A DNA stretch of 64,000 bases from SB25 sp050180705 (GTDB lineage: Bacteria; Bacteroidota; Bacteroidia; Bacteroidales; Tenuifilaceae), in the NCBI GenBank assembly GCA_050180705.1, contig JBFXDX010000009.1:124001-188000 (forward strand), given 5' to 3'. The translations under genes were made by a program, and so were the position numbers. Position 1 is the first letter of the stretch, and each line of letters opens with the position of its first letter. The notes under the pieces were generated by a model. That model had not been told where the DNA came from, did no database searches, and saw only the letters and a list, made by a program, of their open reading frames with translations. Shown in pieces: positions 26,571 to 35,699 of this stretch.

Positions 26571-27146
26571 TTGGAGTTATCGGATCAGAATATATTGGTT
26601 GGATTGCGTAATGGCGACGAGCAGGTTTTCGAAGGAATTTTCAGAACTTACTACGAGCGATTGTGCAACTACGCCAATACTATTTTAAACGATATGGACG
26701 AGGCCGAGGAAATGGTTCAGGGAGCATTTCTGACCGTTTGGGAAAAGCATGAAACAATAGAGATTCATACTTCGGTTAAATCGTATTTATACAGGGCTGT
26801 TCATAATAGTTGCTTAAATAGAGTTAAGCACTATAAGGTGCAAAAAGTTCATGGAGAGGAATTTAAAAATCGATCGGATATATTGCTCGACGATGCATCG
26901 CAGGATTTGATAGGAACAGAGTTGGATAGTTTGGTGGCTCATGCTATTGATTCGCTACCGCAGCAGTGTAAGCAGGTGTTTAAGTTGAGTCGGTTCGAGA
27001 GTTTAACGTATGCCGAAATAGCAGAACAGCTCAACATATCAGTTAAAACCGTGGAAAATCATATGGCAAAGGCCTTAAAAACCTTACGAGAAAAGTTAAA
27101 GGATTATTTGCCTGTATTGATATGGTTGCTTTTTATGAGGAACTAA
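26571..27146 (+). CDS. FecI-like ECF sigma factor
   Basis: The 191-residue sigma-70 family protein has region 2 near residues 20-90 (YYERLCNYANTILNDMDEAEEMVQ) and region 4 near 125-178, with the helix-turn-helix LTYAEIAEQLNISVKTVENHMAKAL. It belongs to the Bacteroidota FecI-like group controlled by FecR anti-sigma factors. The start is a TTG at 26571. A near-consensus -7 box (TACCTTTA, 26545-26552) with TTG 20 bases further upstream precedes it. fecR follows after 6 bases. Confidence 0.92.
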   Translation: MELSDQNILVGLRNGDEQVFEGIFRTYYERLCNYANTILNDMDEAEEMVQGAFLTVWEKHETIEIHTSVKSYLYRAVHNSCLNRVKHYKVQKVHGEEFKNRSDILLDDASQDLIGTELDSLVAHAIDSLPQQCKQVFKLSRFESLTYAEIAEQLNISVKTVENHMAKALKTLREKLKDYLPVLIWLLFMRN

Positions 27147-27152
27147 GAACGC

Positions 27153-28178
27153 GTGAAAGACGAAAATGTACATATTGACCAATTAATTGCTCGTTTCATT
27201 GCTGGAGAGGCAACTGAGGAGGAAATCTCGCGGCTTAATCGCTGGCTCGACGAGTCGGAGGTGAATCGTAAGTATTTTGGCGATATTCAGTTTATTAGCC
27301 AAAAGGCAGTTGCTTCAAATACCATTGTTAAGGTTGATGTAAATAAGGCTTGGAGTAAGGTTCATCAACAGATGAAACCTAAAGTCACCATAAAACAGCA
27401 GTCAGCAAAGGTTGTTCGTTTGGGAATTCCAGTTTGGTTACGTGTTGCTGCTGCCATTGTGTTGGTTTCGGGGTTTACATTTAGCTTGTACCGTTTCTAC
27501 ACATCCTCTATCATAGAATCTTCGCAAGCAATTGCGCTTGTTAGTCAGGATAGCGTTGTAAATTCTTTGCTGAAAGATAGTTCTTCTGTATTCCTGAACA
27601 GAAATAGTAAAATTACCTATTCGCCTCGATACGGAAAAAAAGATCGAAAGGTAAAGCTTGAGGGCGAAGCATACTTCGATGTTAAGCATATTTCCGAGAA
27701 ACCATTCGTTGTTGAGGCCGAGGGCACGTTTATTCAGGATATTGGTACATCATTCAATATTAAAGCATTCACAGGCGATACCTTAGTTGAGGTTTATGTA
27801 AAATCGGGCGAAGTAAAATTTTTCACCAAGGGTAGCGATGGAATAACTTTAGTTGAAGGAGAAACCGGTGTTTACAATAAAAACACGCAGCAATTTACCA
27901 AAACTGTTACTTCGAAAATGAATATTGTATCGTACGCCAATAGGATGTTCATTTTTCAGAATATGCGATTATCAGAAGTGGTTCAGCAATTGAGTGCCGT
28001 TTACAAAGTAAACATTAGAATTAATAATGACAATTTAAAGGATTGTACAATAACTGTATCATTCGATAACGAGGAGATTGACGTAATACTTAATATTATT
28101 ACCGAAACCCTAAATCTTCAACTCACAAAAAATTCCGAAGGGTATATAATAGATGGAGAGGGCTGTGTTAACCCATAA
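27153..28178 (+). CDS. FecR-family anti-sigma factor
   Basis: The 341-residue protein has a cytoplasmic sigma-binding N-terminus (about 1-90, including IARFIAGEATEEEISRLNRWLDES), one membrane helix near 95-115, a periplasmic FecR domain (SSVFLNRNSKITYSPRYG and GEAYFDVKH), and a C-terminal STN-like DUF4974 domain starting near MRLSEVVQQLSAVYKV. It should hold the FecI-like sigma factor until a periplasmic signal arrives. The start is GTG at 27153. The signal partner is probably the STN protein encoded next. Confidence 0.92.
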   Translation: MKDENVHIDQLIARFIAGEATEEEISRLNRWLDESEVNRKYFGDIQFISQKAVASNTIVKVDVNKAWSKVHQQMKPKVTIKQQSAKVVRLGIPVWLRVAAAIVLVSGFTFSLYRFYTSSIIESSQAIALVSQDSVVNSLLKDSSSVFLNRNSKITYSPRYGKKDRKVKLEGEAYFDVKHISEKPFVVEAEGTFIQDIGTSFNIKAFTGDTLVEVYVKSGEVKFFTKGSDGITLVEGETGVYNKNTQQFTKTVTSKMNIVSYANRMFIFQNMRLSEVVQQLSAVYKVNIRINNDNLKDCTITVSFDNEEIDVILNIITETLNLQLTKNSEGYIIDGEGCVNP

Positions 28179-28182
28179 TTCA

Positions 28183-30015
28183 ATGATAAAATTTGCCACA
28201 TTATTTATACTGATTGTACTGAGTCAGATTCTTATTGCGCAGAATAAATCAACACCAATTCTCGAAAGAGAAGTAACTGTATCAATTAATGATGAATCGG
28301 TTAGCTTTATACTGACGGAAATTTCGCAGAAGGCAAACTTTGTTTTTTCCTACAGTCCAGAGGTTATAAACACTATGCAGAAAACGAGTATTGATGTTAA
28401 GGATAAATCGGTTCGTCATATTCTTAATACTCTTTTTAATGGAACAGTAAAGTTTAAGGAACGCGGAAAGTATATCATTCTTCAAAAAGTTGACATTGCC
28501 GAGGAAAGTTCTTCAAAAAAGGATGTTGTTGTAGAGGGCTATCTTTACGATTCACAAACGGGTATGAAACTTACCGAAGCAACGGTATATAGCAAGGATA
28601 ACAAAGTTTCAACTATAACCGATGAGTATGGGTACTTTAAGTTGGAGGTTCCTACGAATAAGACTGAAACCGAACTTAAAATTAGCAAGGATGGTTATGA
28701 GGATGCTCACATTACGCCAATAAAAGGTAAACCCAGCTACATTAATATTGAGCTTACAAATAAGGATATTGCGGAGGATATTCCTGCATTGGTAGTGCCA
28801 AGCGCGGAGCAGCAAAAGAAGAAGATTAAATTACCGGAGTGGTTAATCGCCAATAAAATCCTGATCAACACACGTAATATTTCTGATACCTTATTTAGTA
28901 AATGTCAGTTTTCGTTTGTTCCATTTTTAAGTACCAATAAGTTACTTTCCGGACGAACAATTAATGATTATTCCTTGAATATGACCGTTGGATATGTTCA
29001 AGGAGTTCGAAAAGTGGAGTTGGGTGGTATTGCTAACATTGTTCGCGAGGATGCGGGTGTATGTCAATTGGCTGGAGTGGCAAACTTGGTGGGCGGGTTA
29101 TCCTACGGATTTCAAGCGGCAGGTACATTTAATGCATCTCGATCGTTAAACGGGGTACAAGCCTCTGGAGTTATAAATTTTGTATTGGAGGATGCTGGAT
29201 ATGCCCAACTTGCAGGGACGGGTAATTTAGTTGTAGGAAAGTTTTATGGATTTCAGGTAGCGGGAATTTTTAATATTAGTAGTGCTTTAAAAGGAGTTCA
29301 GATTTCGGGAATTACTAATTTAACAGGCGAGTCGCAGGGTGTCCAGGTCGTGGGTATACTGAATCATGCAAAAAAAATTGTAGGAACGCAGGTAGCCGGG
29401 CTTATTAACAATACCGATAGTCTCGATGGTGTTCAGGTAACAAGTATCTTAAACCGAGCATCTTTCTTTAAGGGGTATCAGTTTGCAATGATAAACTACG
29501 CCGATTCGTGCGATGGAATACCTTTTGGCTTTTTCAACTTTGTTAGAAAAGGATACCACAAGATTGAAATTTCGGCCGATGAGGTTTTTTACTCAAACGT
29601 AGCATTCCGAAGTGGTGTAAAGAAATTCCATTCAATAGTATCGGCTGGACTTCGACCTGAAAATTTGGATAACCCTGTTTGGATGTTTGGATACGGTTTG
29701 GGAACAACTCTAGGGAAATCGGACAAATATCTATTCGACATAGATTTAACAGCACATCAAGTGATGAAAGGAAACTCTTTTTCGTCCAAAAATTCACTTT
29801 ATAAACTAACTCTCGGTTTAGATAGAAAAGTATCGCCCAAAACGTCAATTACCTTTGGTTTAACCTATAATATCTATGTTACAGATACAGAATCAAAGTA
29901 CTATAGCGATACTTTTTCTTCGTTAGTCCCATACTCCTTTACAAACAGCACAAGCAGTAACGGAAATAATATGAAGACTTGGGTAGGAGGGAAGATTGGT
30001 ATACGGTTTTTGTAG
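28183..30015 (+). CDS. STN / carboxypeptidase-regulatory-like domain protein with G-x-Q beta-solenoid repeats
   Basis: The chosen ATG at 28183 lies 4 bases after the fecR stop and gives a clean signal peptide (MIKFATLFILI, ending ILIAQ); the frame extends ten codons upstream without a good start. Of 610 residues, about 30-100 form an STN domain (VSFILTEISQKANFVFSYSP, then KSVRHILNTLF) and 110-195 a carboxypeptidase-regulatory-like fold (EGYLYDSQTGMKLTEATV). Residues 274-453 carry about twelve short repeats of the form G-[VFY]-Q-[VA]-[AS]-G-x-x-N, and a beta-rich C-terminus follows. It lacks a TonB plug and barrel of normal size. It occupies the place where SusC-like receptors usually follow fecI-fecR. 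Confidence 0.78.
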   Translation: MIKFATLFILIVLSQILIAQNKSTPILEREVTVSINDESVSFILTEISQKANFVFSYSPEVINTMQKTSIDVKDKSVRHILNTLFNGTVKFKERGKYIILQKVDIAEESSSKKDVVVEGYLYDSQTGMKLTEATVYSKDNKVSTITDEYGYFKLEVPTNKTETELKISKDGYEDAHITPIKGKPSYINIELTNKDIAEDIPALVVPSAEQQKKKIKLPEWLIANKILINTRNISDTLFSKCQFSFVPFLSTNKLLSGRTINDYSLNMTVGYVQGVRKVELGGIANIVREDAGVCQLAGVANLVGGLSYGFQAAGTFNASRSLNGVQASGVINFVLEDAGYAQLAGTGNLVVGKFYGFQVAGIFNISSALKGVQISGITNLTGESQGVQVVGILNHAKKIVGTQVAGLINNTDSLDGVQVTSILNRASFFKGYQFAMINYADSCDGIPFGFFNFVRKGYHKIEISADEVFYSNVAFRSGVKKFHSIVSAGLRPENLDNPVWMFGYGLGTTLGKSDKYLFDIDLTAHQVMKGNSFSSKNSLYKLTLGLDRKVSPKTSITFGLTYNIYVTDTESKYYSDTFSSLVPYSFTNSTSSNGNNMKTWVGGKIGIRFL

Positions 30016-30066
30016 TTGATAATCAGAATATTTACATTAACTTTTTTTATTAACGCTTCCAAGTCC

Positions 30067-30126
30067 TACGGACGTTGGAAGGTCTGCCCTACACTTCAAA
30101 AATCATCATTCGTTAATCAATATTCA
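30067..30126 (+). repeat. Dispersed repeat A, copy 1
   Basis: This 60-base segment (TACGGACGTTGGAAGGTCTG to the final CAATATTCA) recurs in the same orientation at 31194-31253 with no length change and few substitutions. Confidence 0.85.
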
Positions 30127-30135
30127 TAAAAAAAT

Positions 30136-30242
30136 ACTTTGTTCGAGCGCATCTTCCAGATGCGTTCGCTTTAGTGGCTCAAGTTTCCGCTACCCCAGCA
30201 AGTTATAATTGCGCACTCGTCATAAGACGAGCGCGAACGGAG
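30136..30242 (+). repeat. Dispersed hairpin repeat B, copy 1
   Basis: The 107-base unit contains two palindromes: CGAGCGCATCT-TCC-AGATGCGTTCG, and GCACTCGTC-ATAA-GACGAGCGCG followed by GAAC. It recurs at 31083-31189 at identical length. The 9 bases before it separate it from repeat A. Such units look like REP- or MITE-type elements. Confidence 0.85.
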
Positions 30243-30370
30243 AAAATACATTTGTTATTTAACCAAGGAAATAGTGATAAAGTATGAATACTCTGTACTT
30301 TTCGGTCATCTTGGTAAAAGTTTTTACTAAATTTACTTGAATTTTGTGAGTTAGGAAGGGAGTAGTGGCA

Positions 30371-30395
30371 CGCGTCAAAAGAAGACGCGCGCGAA
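30371..30395 (+). repeat. Partial hairpin repeat B-like (diverged)
   Basis: GCGTC-AAAAGAA-GACGC, followed by CGCGAAC, repeats the 3' hairpin and tail of repeat B with different stem bases but preserved pairing, preceded by AGTGG. This suggests a third, shortened copy. Confidence 0.5.
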
Positions 30396-30437
30396 CAGGG
30401 GGTGGACTTAAAAATTTAATAAAATTGGAAACTTCAA

Positions 30438-31070
30438 ATGAGTAAAATTAATTATAACATCATAGGCACAATTTTATATACCCTGATATTGTTGTTACTT
30501 TTTTTATTGTGTTGTGGTTTTTATTTTTTTGGTTTAAATCCATGTGTAATTTTATTCTGGGGTAAAGGTTTGTTATTATTTTCTAGTTCTATTTTAGGCT
30601 ATTTTTTTTCATTAGTGTTTAGATGGAAAGACGCTCGTGTTTTTTATGTAGGGTGGATTCCTGTTATATTATGGTTAATATGTTTTGTTTTAAATGAAAA
30701 TAGTCGATTAAGATATATTAAATCAAATACATGCAAAGTTCGTAAAGTTTATGTAGATGATTTTAGTATAGGATCTTCTAGTACAGGTTTATATTTAAAG
30801 TACAAAAAAAGTGATACAAAAACATTTTACATAAGATCATCAAAGCGAGAGAATCTTGAAAAGAAATCTTTTAGTGTCAAAAAATTTAAACAGGGCGATA
30901 GTCTTCTAATAATTTACCCGGTAGGGTGTAGCAAGCTTTCAATAATATACAAGCCATACCCAACAAAGGAGGAGTTTACTAAGTGCAATGATTATGGTTA
31001 CTATGTAAATGGTCAACTTTATAGCAAAGAGGAGTACGAGCAGATGTTTGGGAAAAACGGCACAAAATAG
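30438..31070 (+). CDS. Unrecognised small membrane protein between hairpin repeats
   Basis: The 210-residue protein is not recognised. It has three hydrophobic helices (about residues 8-33, 36-60 and 68-85), then a soluble, Lys/Ser/Tyr-rich domain of about 120 residues, presumably a beta-rich cytoplasmic or periplasmic part, ending YSKEEYEQMFGKNGTK. The gene is more AT-rich than its neighbours. It stands alone: repeats A and B precede it, and repeats B and A follow it. That bracket suggests it was brought in or is maintained with the repeats, but no transposase is present. Confidence 0.6.
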   Translation: MSKINYNIIGTILYTLILLLLFLLCCGFYFFGLNPCVILFWGKGLLLFSSSILGYFFSLVFRWKDARVFYVGWIPVILWLICFVLNENSRLRYIKSNTCKVRKVYVDDFSIGSSSTGLYLKYKKSDTKTFYIRSSKRENLEKKSFSVKKFKQGDSLLIIYPVGCSKLSIIYKPYPTKEEFTKCNDYGYYVNGQLYSKEEYEQMFGKNGTK

Positions 31071-31082
31071 CATCCCTATTTA

Positions 31083-31189
31083 ACTTTGTTCGAGCGTGTC
31101 TTCCAGACGCGTTAGCATTAGTGGCTCAAGTTTCCACTACGCCTGTAAGTTATAATTGCACACTCGTCATAAGACGAGCGCGAACGGAG
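31083..31189 (+). repeat. Dispersed hairpin repeat B, copy 2
   Basis: The 107-base direct copy of 30136-30242. Changes in the first stem (GTGTCT against AGACGC in place of GCATCT against AGATGC) largely preserve pairing. The 3' hairpin and GCGCGAACGGAG tail are identical. Confidence 0.85.
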
Positions 31190-31193
31190 GTTT

Positions 31194-31253
31194 TATGGAC
31201 TTTGGAAGGTCTGTCTTACACTTCAAAAATCATCATTCGTTAATCAACATTCA
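31194..31253 (+). repeat. Dispersed repeat A, copy 2
   Basis: The 60-base direct copy of 30067-30126, here downstream of repeat B instead of upstream, 4 bases after it. Confidence 0.85.
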
Positions 31254-31308
31254 AAATTCTTAAAAAATTTCACTTTAGCAATAGGGGTATATTCAAAAGA
31301 GGTTGTCA

Positions 31309-31316
31309 TAGGTTTG
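31309..31316 (+). promoter_or_regulatory. -7 promoter box of the TonB receptor gene
   Basis: TAGGTTTG fits TAnnTTTG and lies 19 bases before the ATG at 31336. Confidence 0.55.
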
Positions 31317-31335
31317 AATTATAATTAAAAAACCG

Positions 31336-33714
31336 ATGAAAACAACTATTAAACTTATTGCAAAACTCTTTATTTACCTAGCGCTTTATGCGTTTAGCTT
31401 ATTATCATTTAAAATTGCAAATTCCCAAAATTTAACCCAAGTTATTAGGGGCAATGTAGTAGATGTTGAAACGCAGGCAACACTTCCGGGGGCAACAGTG
31501 GTAATTCTTGGAACTGATCCAGCACTTGGAACATCAACCGATATGGATGGTAATTACCGAATAGACAATGCTCCACTTGGACGTTACAGTATTCAGATTG
31601 CATTTGTTGGTTACGAGCAAGTTGTGATTCCCGAAATACTTATAACATCGAGCAAGGAGGTGGTTCTGAATATTGGTCTTAAGCAGAGTATTAACCATAT
31701 TCAGGAGGTTGTGGTAAAGGCGCATACTCGAAAAGATAAGCCAATGAACCCGATGGCAACTATCAGTGCAAAATCATTTACTGTTGAGGAAACACGTCGA
31801 TATGCCGGTGGCCTTGATGATCCTGCACGAATGGTTTCAGCATTTGCTGGAGTTACCGTTGGTAATATTCAGGATAATGCAATTATTATCCGGGGAAATT
31901 CGCCAAAGGGTGTTTCGTGGCGATTAGAGGGTGTTGAAATCCCAAATCCAAACCATTTTGCGGGAGGAAATGTTGCTGGTGGTGGAGTTGTAACCGTTTT
32001 CAGTAGTCAACTTTTGGCCAATTCCGATTTTTTCACAGGAGCTTTTCCGGCAGAGTATGGAAATGCTCTTGCGGGAGTTTTTGATATGAAATTGCGTAAT
32101 GGGAATAGCGAAAAACGCGAGAGTACGTTTCAGGCTGGATTAATGGGAATTGACTTTGCATCTGAAGGACCTTTTGTTAAAGGTGGAAAATCGAGTTATT
32201 TGTTTAACTATCGCTATTCAACATTAGGACTGATAAGTAAGATGGGATTAATTCCTTCGGAACAAATACCGCGTTACCAAGACTTATCATTCAAGTTTAA
32301 TTTTCCGACAAACAAGGCAGGAACATTCTCGCTTTGGGGTATTGGCGCAATTGATTATAACAACGAACCTACCGAAAAAGACTCAACTAAATGGGAAATG
32401 GATTGGGATAGAATAACCTACGATTGGAATTTAAGTATGGGAGCAGCCGGTGTTTCTCACAAAATACTGCTTGGAAAACAAACCTATGTAAATACATCGC
32501 TGGCTGTTTCGGGAACCGTTAATAAGATTGATGCCCAACGTTACGACGATTTTCTTTCGTTACGTCCAAACTGGGATTTCACTGATAAATCGGGACGAAT
32601 AAGTTTAAATACCTTTATTAACCATAAATTTAGTGCTCGACATACTGTTAGATCGGGTATTAATGTTAGTCGAATTTTATATAACATCGATTTAAGTAGT
32701 ACTATCAAGGATAATCCCGATACCTATCAAAATTTTGTGAAGCAAAATGGAAGTAGCAATTATGCCGAATTTTATGTTGAATCGAAGTTTAATTTAACTT
32801 CAAGTTTAATGGCGAATTCGGGTGTAAACGTGAACTATTTCGCATTGAATGATAATTATTCTATCGATCCTCGTTTTAGCCTAAAGTGGGATTTTGCGCC
32901 AAGTCATTCTATTTCGGTGGGATATGGAAAACACAGTCAAATGGAGGAGCTTAAGATTTACCTTATTAAGCAAGTGGTTGATGGGCACGATATATATCCA
33001 AATAAAAACCTTGAATTATCAAAGGCTCATCATTTTATTCTTGCCTATGATTGGTTGATAAACAGCAACCTTCGTTTGAAAGTGGAACCTTACTTTCAGT
33101 ATCTGTACGATATTCCGGGAATAGCAGATAGTTCGTACTCTTTAATCAACTTTAAGCAGGATTGGTCGTTTATGGATGCTTTGGAAAACAACAGTGTAGG
33201 TAAGAATATTGGCGTTGATATTACCTTCGAGCGTTTCTTAAACAAGAACTACTACTACTTGGCTACTTTATCTATTTTTGATTCGAAGTATAAGGGTGAT
33301 GATGGCGTATGGCGTAGCACTAGGTACGATAAGGGATTTGCATTCAATCTTCTTTTCGGGAAAGAATTTTTCCTAAGCAAAAACAGAGTGCTGGGGGTAA
33401 ATGCCCGATTGAACTTTATGGGTGGTGAACGCTATAGCCCAGTAAACTACGAGCAATCGATGTTCGATAAACAGATTGTGTATGACGAAACTAGGGCTTT
33501 CGAAAAGCAAAGTCCAACTGTTTACAATATGGATATTACAATAACCTATAGATCAAACAAGAGCCGGTATTCGGGTGTGTGGGCCTTGCAGGTAAAGAAT
33601 ATTCTTGGGGCACCAATGCAACAGGGTTACGATTATAACTACAGAACAAAAAAGATAGAAAAATCAGAGTCGGTGATGATTCTTCCAGTATTAAGCTATA
33701 AGGTTGAGTTTTAA
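31336..33714 (+). CDS. TonB-dependent outer-membrane receptor with carboxypeptidase-regulatory-like domain
   Basis: The 792-residue protein has a signal peptide (ending FKIANSQ), a regulatory-like beta-sandwich near 36-118 (IRGNVVDVETQATLPGATV), a plug near 125-260 (IIIRGNSPKGVSWRLEGVEIPNPNHF) and a beta-barrel to the C-terminus. It is shorter than SusC-type receptors and has no SusD neighbour, so the substrate is unlikely to be a SusCD-type glycan; siderophore, peptide or cofactor uptake are possible. It has no STN domain, so it does not obviously signal to the FecI/FecR pair upstream. Confidence 0.9.
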   Translation: MKTTIKLIAKLFIYLALYAFSLLSFKIANSQNLTQVIRGNVVDVETQATLPGATVVILGTDPALGTSTDMDGNYRIDNAPLGRYSIQIAFVGYEQVVIPEILITSSKEVVLNIGLKQSINHIQEVVVKAHTRKDKPMNPMATISAKSFTVEETRRYAGGLDDPARMVSAFAGVTVGNIQDNAIIIRGNSPKGVSWRLEGVEIPNPNHFAGGNVAGGGVVTVFSSQLLANSDFFTGAFPAEYGNALAGVFDMKLRNGNSEKRESTFQAGLMGIDFASEGPFVKGGKSSYLFNYRYSTLGLISKMGLIPSEQIPRYQDLSFKFNFPTNKAGTFSLWGIGAIDYNNEPTEKDSTKWEMDWDRITYDWNLSMGAAGVSHKILLGKQTYVNTSLAVSGTVNKIDAQRYDDFLSLRPNWDFTDKSGRISLNTFINHKFSARHTVRSGINVSRILYNIDLSSTIKDNPDTYQNFVKQNGSSNYAEFYVESKFNLTSSLMANSGVNVNYFALNDNYSIDPRFSLKWDFAPSHSISVGYGKHSQMEELKIYLIKQVVDGHDIYPNKNLELSKAHHFILAYDWLINSNLRLKVEPYFQYLYDIPGIADSSYSLINFKQDWSFMDALENNSVGKNIGVDITFERFLNKNYYYLATLSIFDSKYKGDDGVWRSTRYDKGFAFNLLFGKEFFLSKNRVLGVNARLNFMGGERYSPVNYEQSMFDKQIVYDETRAFEKQSPTVYNMDITITYRSNKSRYSGVWALQVKNILGAPMQQGYDYNYRTKKIEKSESVMILPVLSYKVEF

Positions 33715-33731
33715 TCTAAAAGGGTAAAAGT

Positions 33732-33760
33732 AAGCCCTGTCAGTTTTTCCGACAGGGCTT
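33732..33760. terminator. Bidirectional terminator between TonB receptor gene and argR
   Basis: A 10-bp perfect stem AAGCCCTGTC (33732-33741) / GACAGGGCTT (33751-33760) with a T-rich loop lies between convergent genes. Confidence 0.85.
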
Positions 33761-33779
33761 TAGTTTTATGTTGATAGAC

Positions 33780-34238
33780 TTAAAAAACCTTAGGAAAGAA
33801 TGGATGTAGGGCTATTTTGATTTCATCGTTGGTGAATGGTTCACGAGGAATCATAATAACCGTGTCGTCACCAGCAAGTGTGCCGATTATCTCTTTTAGT
33901 CCAAGAGAATCGATATAGATTGCAATGCTACTGGCAAAACCAGGGAGCGTTTTAATAACCCCGAAATGGTACGAAAACTCAACCGACAAAACACTATCGC
34001 CAGGCTTTATAACGGTTTGAGGATCTTTTATGCCAATATTCTTTGGAAGAACATAGATATACCCTTTTTCTGGATCGGGAATTTTGGCTATTCCCATCTC
34101 CTTTATGTCCCTCGATAGAGTGGCTTGTGTAATGTTATAACCTATTTTTCCGAGTTCGCCAAGAAGTTCATCTTGTCCAGATATTTTTTGCGACTCTATT
34201 ATTTTCCGTATATCCTGTTGTCGATCGGCTTTTACCAT
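33780..34238 (-). CDS. argR: Arginine repressor ArgR
   Basis: The 152-residue protein has the N-terminal winged helix with the recognition sequence QATLSRDIKEMGIAKIP (the SR motif) and the C-terminal hexamerisation and arginine-binding domain with IIGTLAGDDTVIMIPR. It represses arginine synthesis genes when arginine is bound. It is downstream of argH in the same orientation, separated by 108 bases, so it may have its own promoter. ARG-box-like palindromes are found upstream of the operon's first gene. Confidence 0.95.
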   Translation of the reverse strand: MVKADRQQDIRKIIESQKISGQDELLGELGKIGYNITQATLSRDIKEMGIAKIPDPEKGYIYVLPKNIGIKDPQTVIKPGDSVLSVEFSYHFGVIKTLPGFASSIAIYIDSLGLKEIIGTLAGDDTVIMIPREPFTNDEIKIALHPFFPKVF

Positions 34239-34346
34239 TATTGCTGATTTATAGATTATAACTATAAGATTTTTTAATCTATTTGTTTTATTCTTTTATT
34301 GTAAAGATACGTAGATTTAAAACTTTGTAAAAACCCTTTCCAAATT

Positions 34347-35690
34347 TTATTCTTTGCTATCGTTTAATAGTTGGTTTTTTTGTTGCTGAACAAAGTGGGG
34401 GTTAAAACTTTGATACGTAGAATTGAATTTTTCAACAATTTTGTTGTTGCCAAGATTTCCGATACTTCCAACGTGAGTGTGCTTTAGTTCACTTTTTCTA
34501 TCGAATAAGTTATTTTCCACCTCGTTTCCTACGGTTTTATATGCATCGCGGAACGGAACCCCAGCCACAACCAACTCGTTAATTCTTTCAACCGTGAAAA
34601 TTGGATTATATATGGGATTCTCCAGAATTTTCTCTCTCACTATTAAGTTATCAACTCCAAGTTTTATAGCATCGAGTATGTTTGTAATTTCGTCGAATGC
34701 AGGAAGATACGATTCTTTTATAAGTTGATAATCCCTAAAATATCCGGTTGTTAGATTTGACGATATTTGGCCTATCTCGGTAGGAAGTGATTGTAGTTTA
34801 TTGCATTTTCCACGTGTAATTTCAAACAAATCAGGATTTTTTTTGTGTGGCATAATGCTTGATCCGGTTGTTAGCGAGTCAGGCAACTTTACAAAGTCGA
34901 AGTTTTGGCTCATAAACAAACAGACGTCAGCTGACATCTTCCCAATTGTCGAGGCAAGGTTTGCAATGGCGAATGCAACAATTCTTTCCACCTTGCCGCG
35001 TCCCATTTGTGCATAAACCGAGTTAACGTTCATCCTCTCAAACCCTAGCAGCTCGGTGGTTAATTCTCTGTCGAGCGGAAACGATGAACCATATCCTGCT
35101 GCGGAACCTAGTGGATTTTGATTATTTATTTGGTAGGCCGAACGGAGAAGTATCAAATCGTCGGAGAGAGCTTCGGCGTAAGCTCCAAACCACAACCCAA
35201 ACGATGAGGGCATTGCAACTTGCAGATGTGTATAGCCGGGCATAAGCGTATTTTTGTGCTTTTCGCTTAAGTTGATTAGTGTAGAAAACAAGTTGGCCAC
35301 ACTGTATGCAATATCTATCAGTTTATCGCGGGTAAACAGCCGGATATCGACTAGAACCTGATCGTTTCTTGAGCGACCAGTATGTACTTTCTTTCCTACA
35401 TCGCCAAGCGTTTGAGTAAGTTCCTTTTCCACTTGTGAGTGAATATCCTCTGAATCGTCGTCGAGTTGGAAGTTGTTGATTTTTATCTTGAAATATATTT
35501 TACGCAATTCGGTTTTCAGGTCGGCAAGTTCCGTGCTGGTTATAAACCCAACACTTTGTAGCATTGTTATGTGTGCCAGCGTACCAATAACATCATGTTC
35601 CGCTAGGTACATATCCATTTGCTTATCTGCAGATGTTGTGTATTGTTCCACAAAAGCATCAGTATCTTTTCCTTTATCCCAGAGTTTCAT
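34347..35690 (-). CDS. argH: Argininosuccinate lyase
   Basis: The 447-residue enzyme splits argininosuccinate into arginine and fumarate. The superfamily signature GSSIMPHKKNPD is intact, together with HTGRSRNDQV and MPGYTHLQVAMP. It is the last biosynthetic gene of the cluster and lies 9 bases after the M20 deacylase gene. Confidence 0.96.
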   Translation of the reverse strand: MKLWDKGKDTDAFVEQYTTSADKQMDMYLAEHDVIGTLAHITMLQSVGFITSTELADLKTELRKIYFKIKINNFQLDDDSEDIHSQVEKELTQTLGDVGKKVHTGRSRNDQVLVDIRLFTRDKLIDIAYSVANLFSTLINLSEKHKNTLMPGYTHLQVAMPSSFGLWFGAYAEALSDDLILLRSAYQINNQNPLGSAAGYGSSFPLDRELTTELLGFERMNVNSVYAQMGRGKVERIVAFAIANLASTIGKMSADVCLFMSQNFDFVKLPDSLTTGSSIMPHKKNPDLFEITRGKCNKLQSLPTEIGQISSNLTTGYFRDYQLIKESYLPAFDEITNILDAIKLGVDNLIVREKILENPIYNPIFTVERINELVVAGVPFRDAYKTVGNEVENNLFDRKSELKHTHVGSIGNLGNNKIVEKFNSTYQSFNPHFVQQQKNQLLNDSKE

Positions 35691-35699
35691 TTGTGTAAG

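Noticed and set aside
30438..31070. Toxin or immunity gene for the repeat-bracketed membrane protein
   Set aside because: No toxin, immunity or antitoxin motif and no partner gene can be seen, so no function is assigned.
34808..34822. CCACGTG sequence resembling parS within argH
   Set aside because: Only the central 7 bases match; both outer arms differ and it lies in a coding region.
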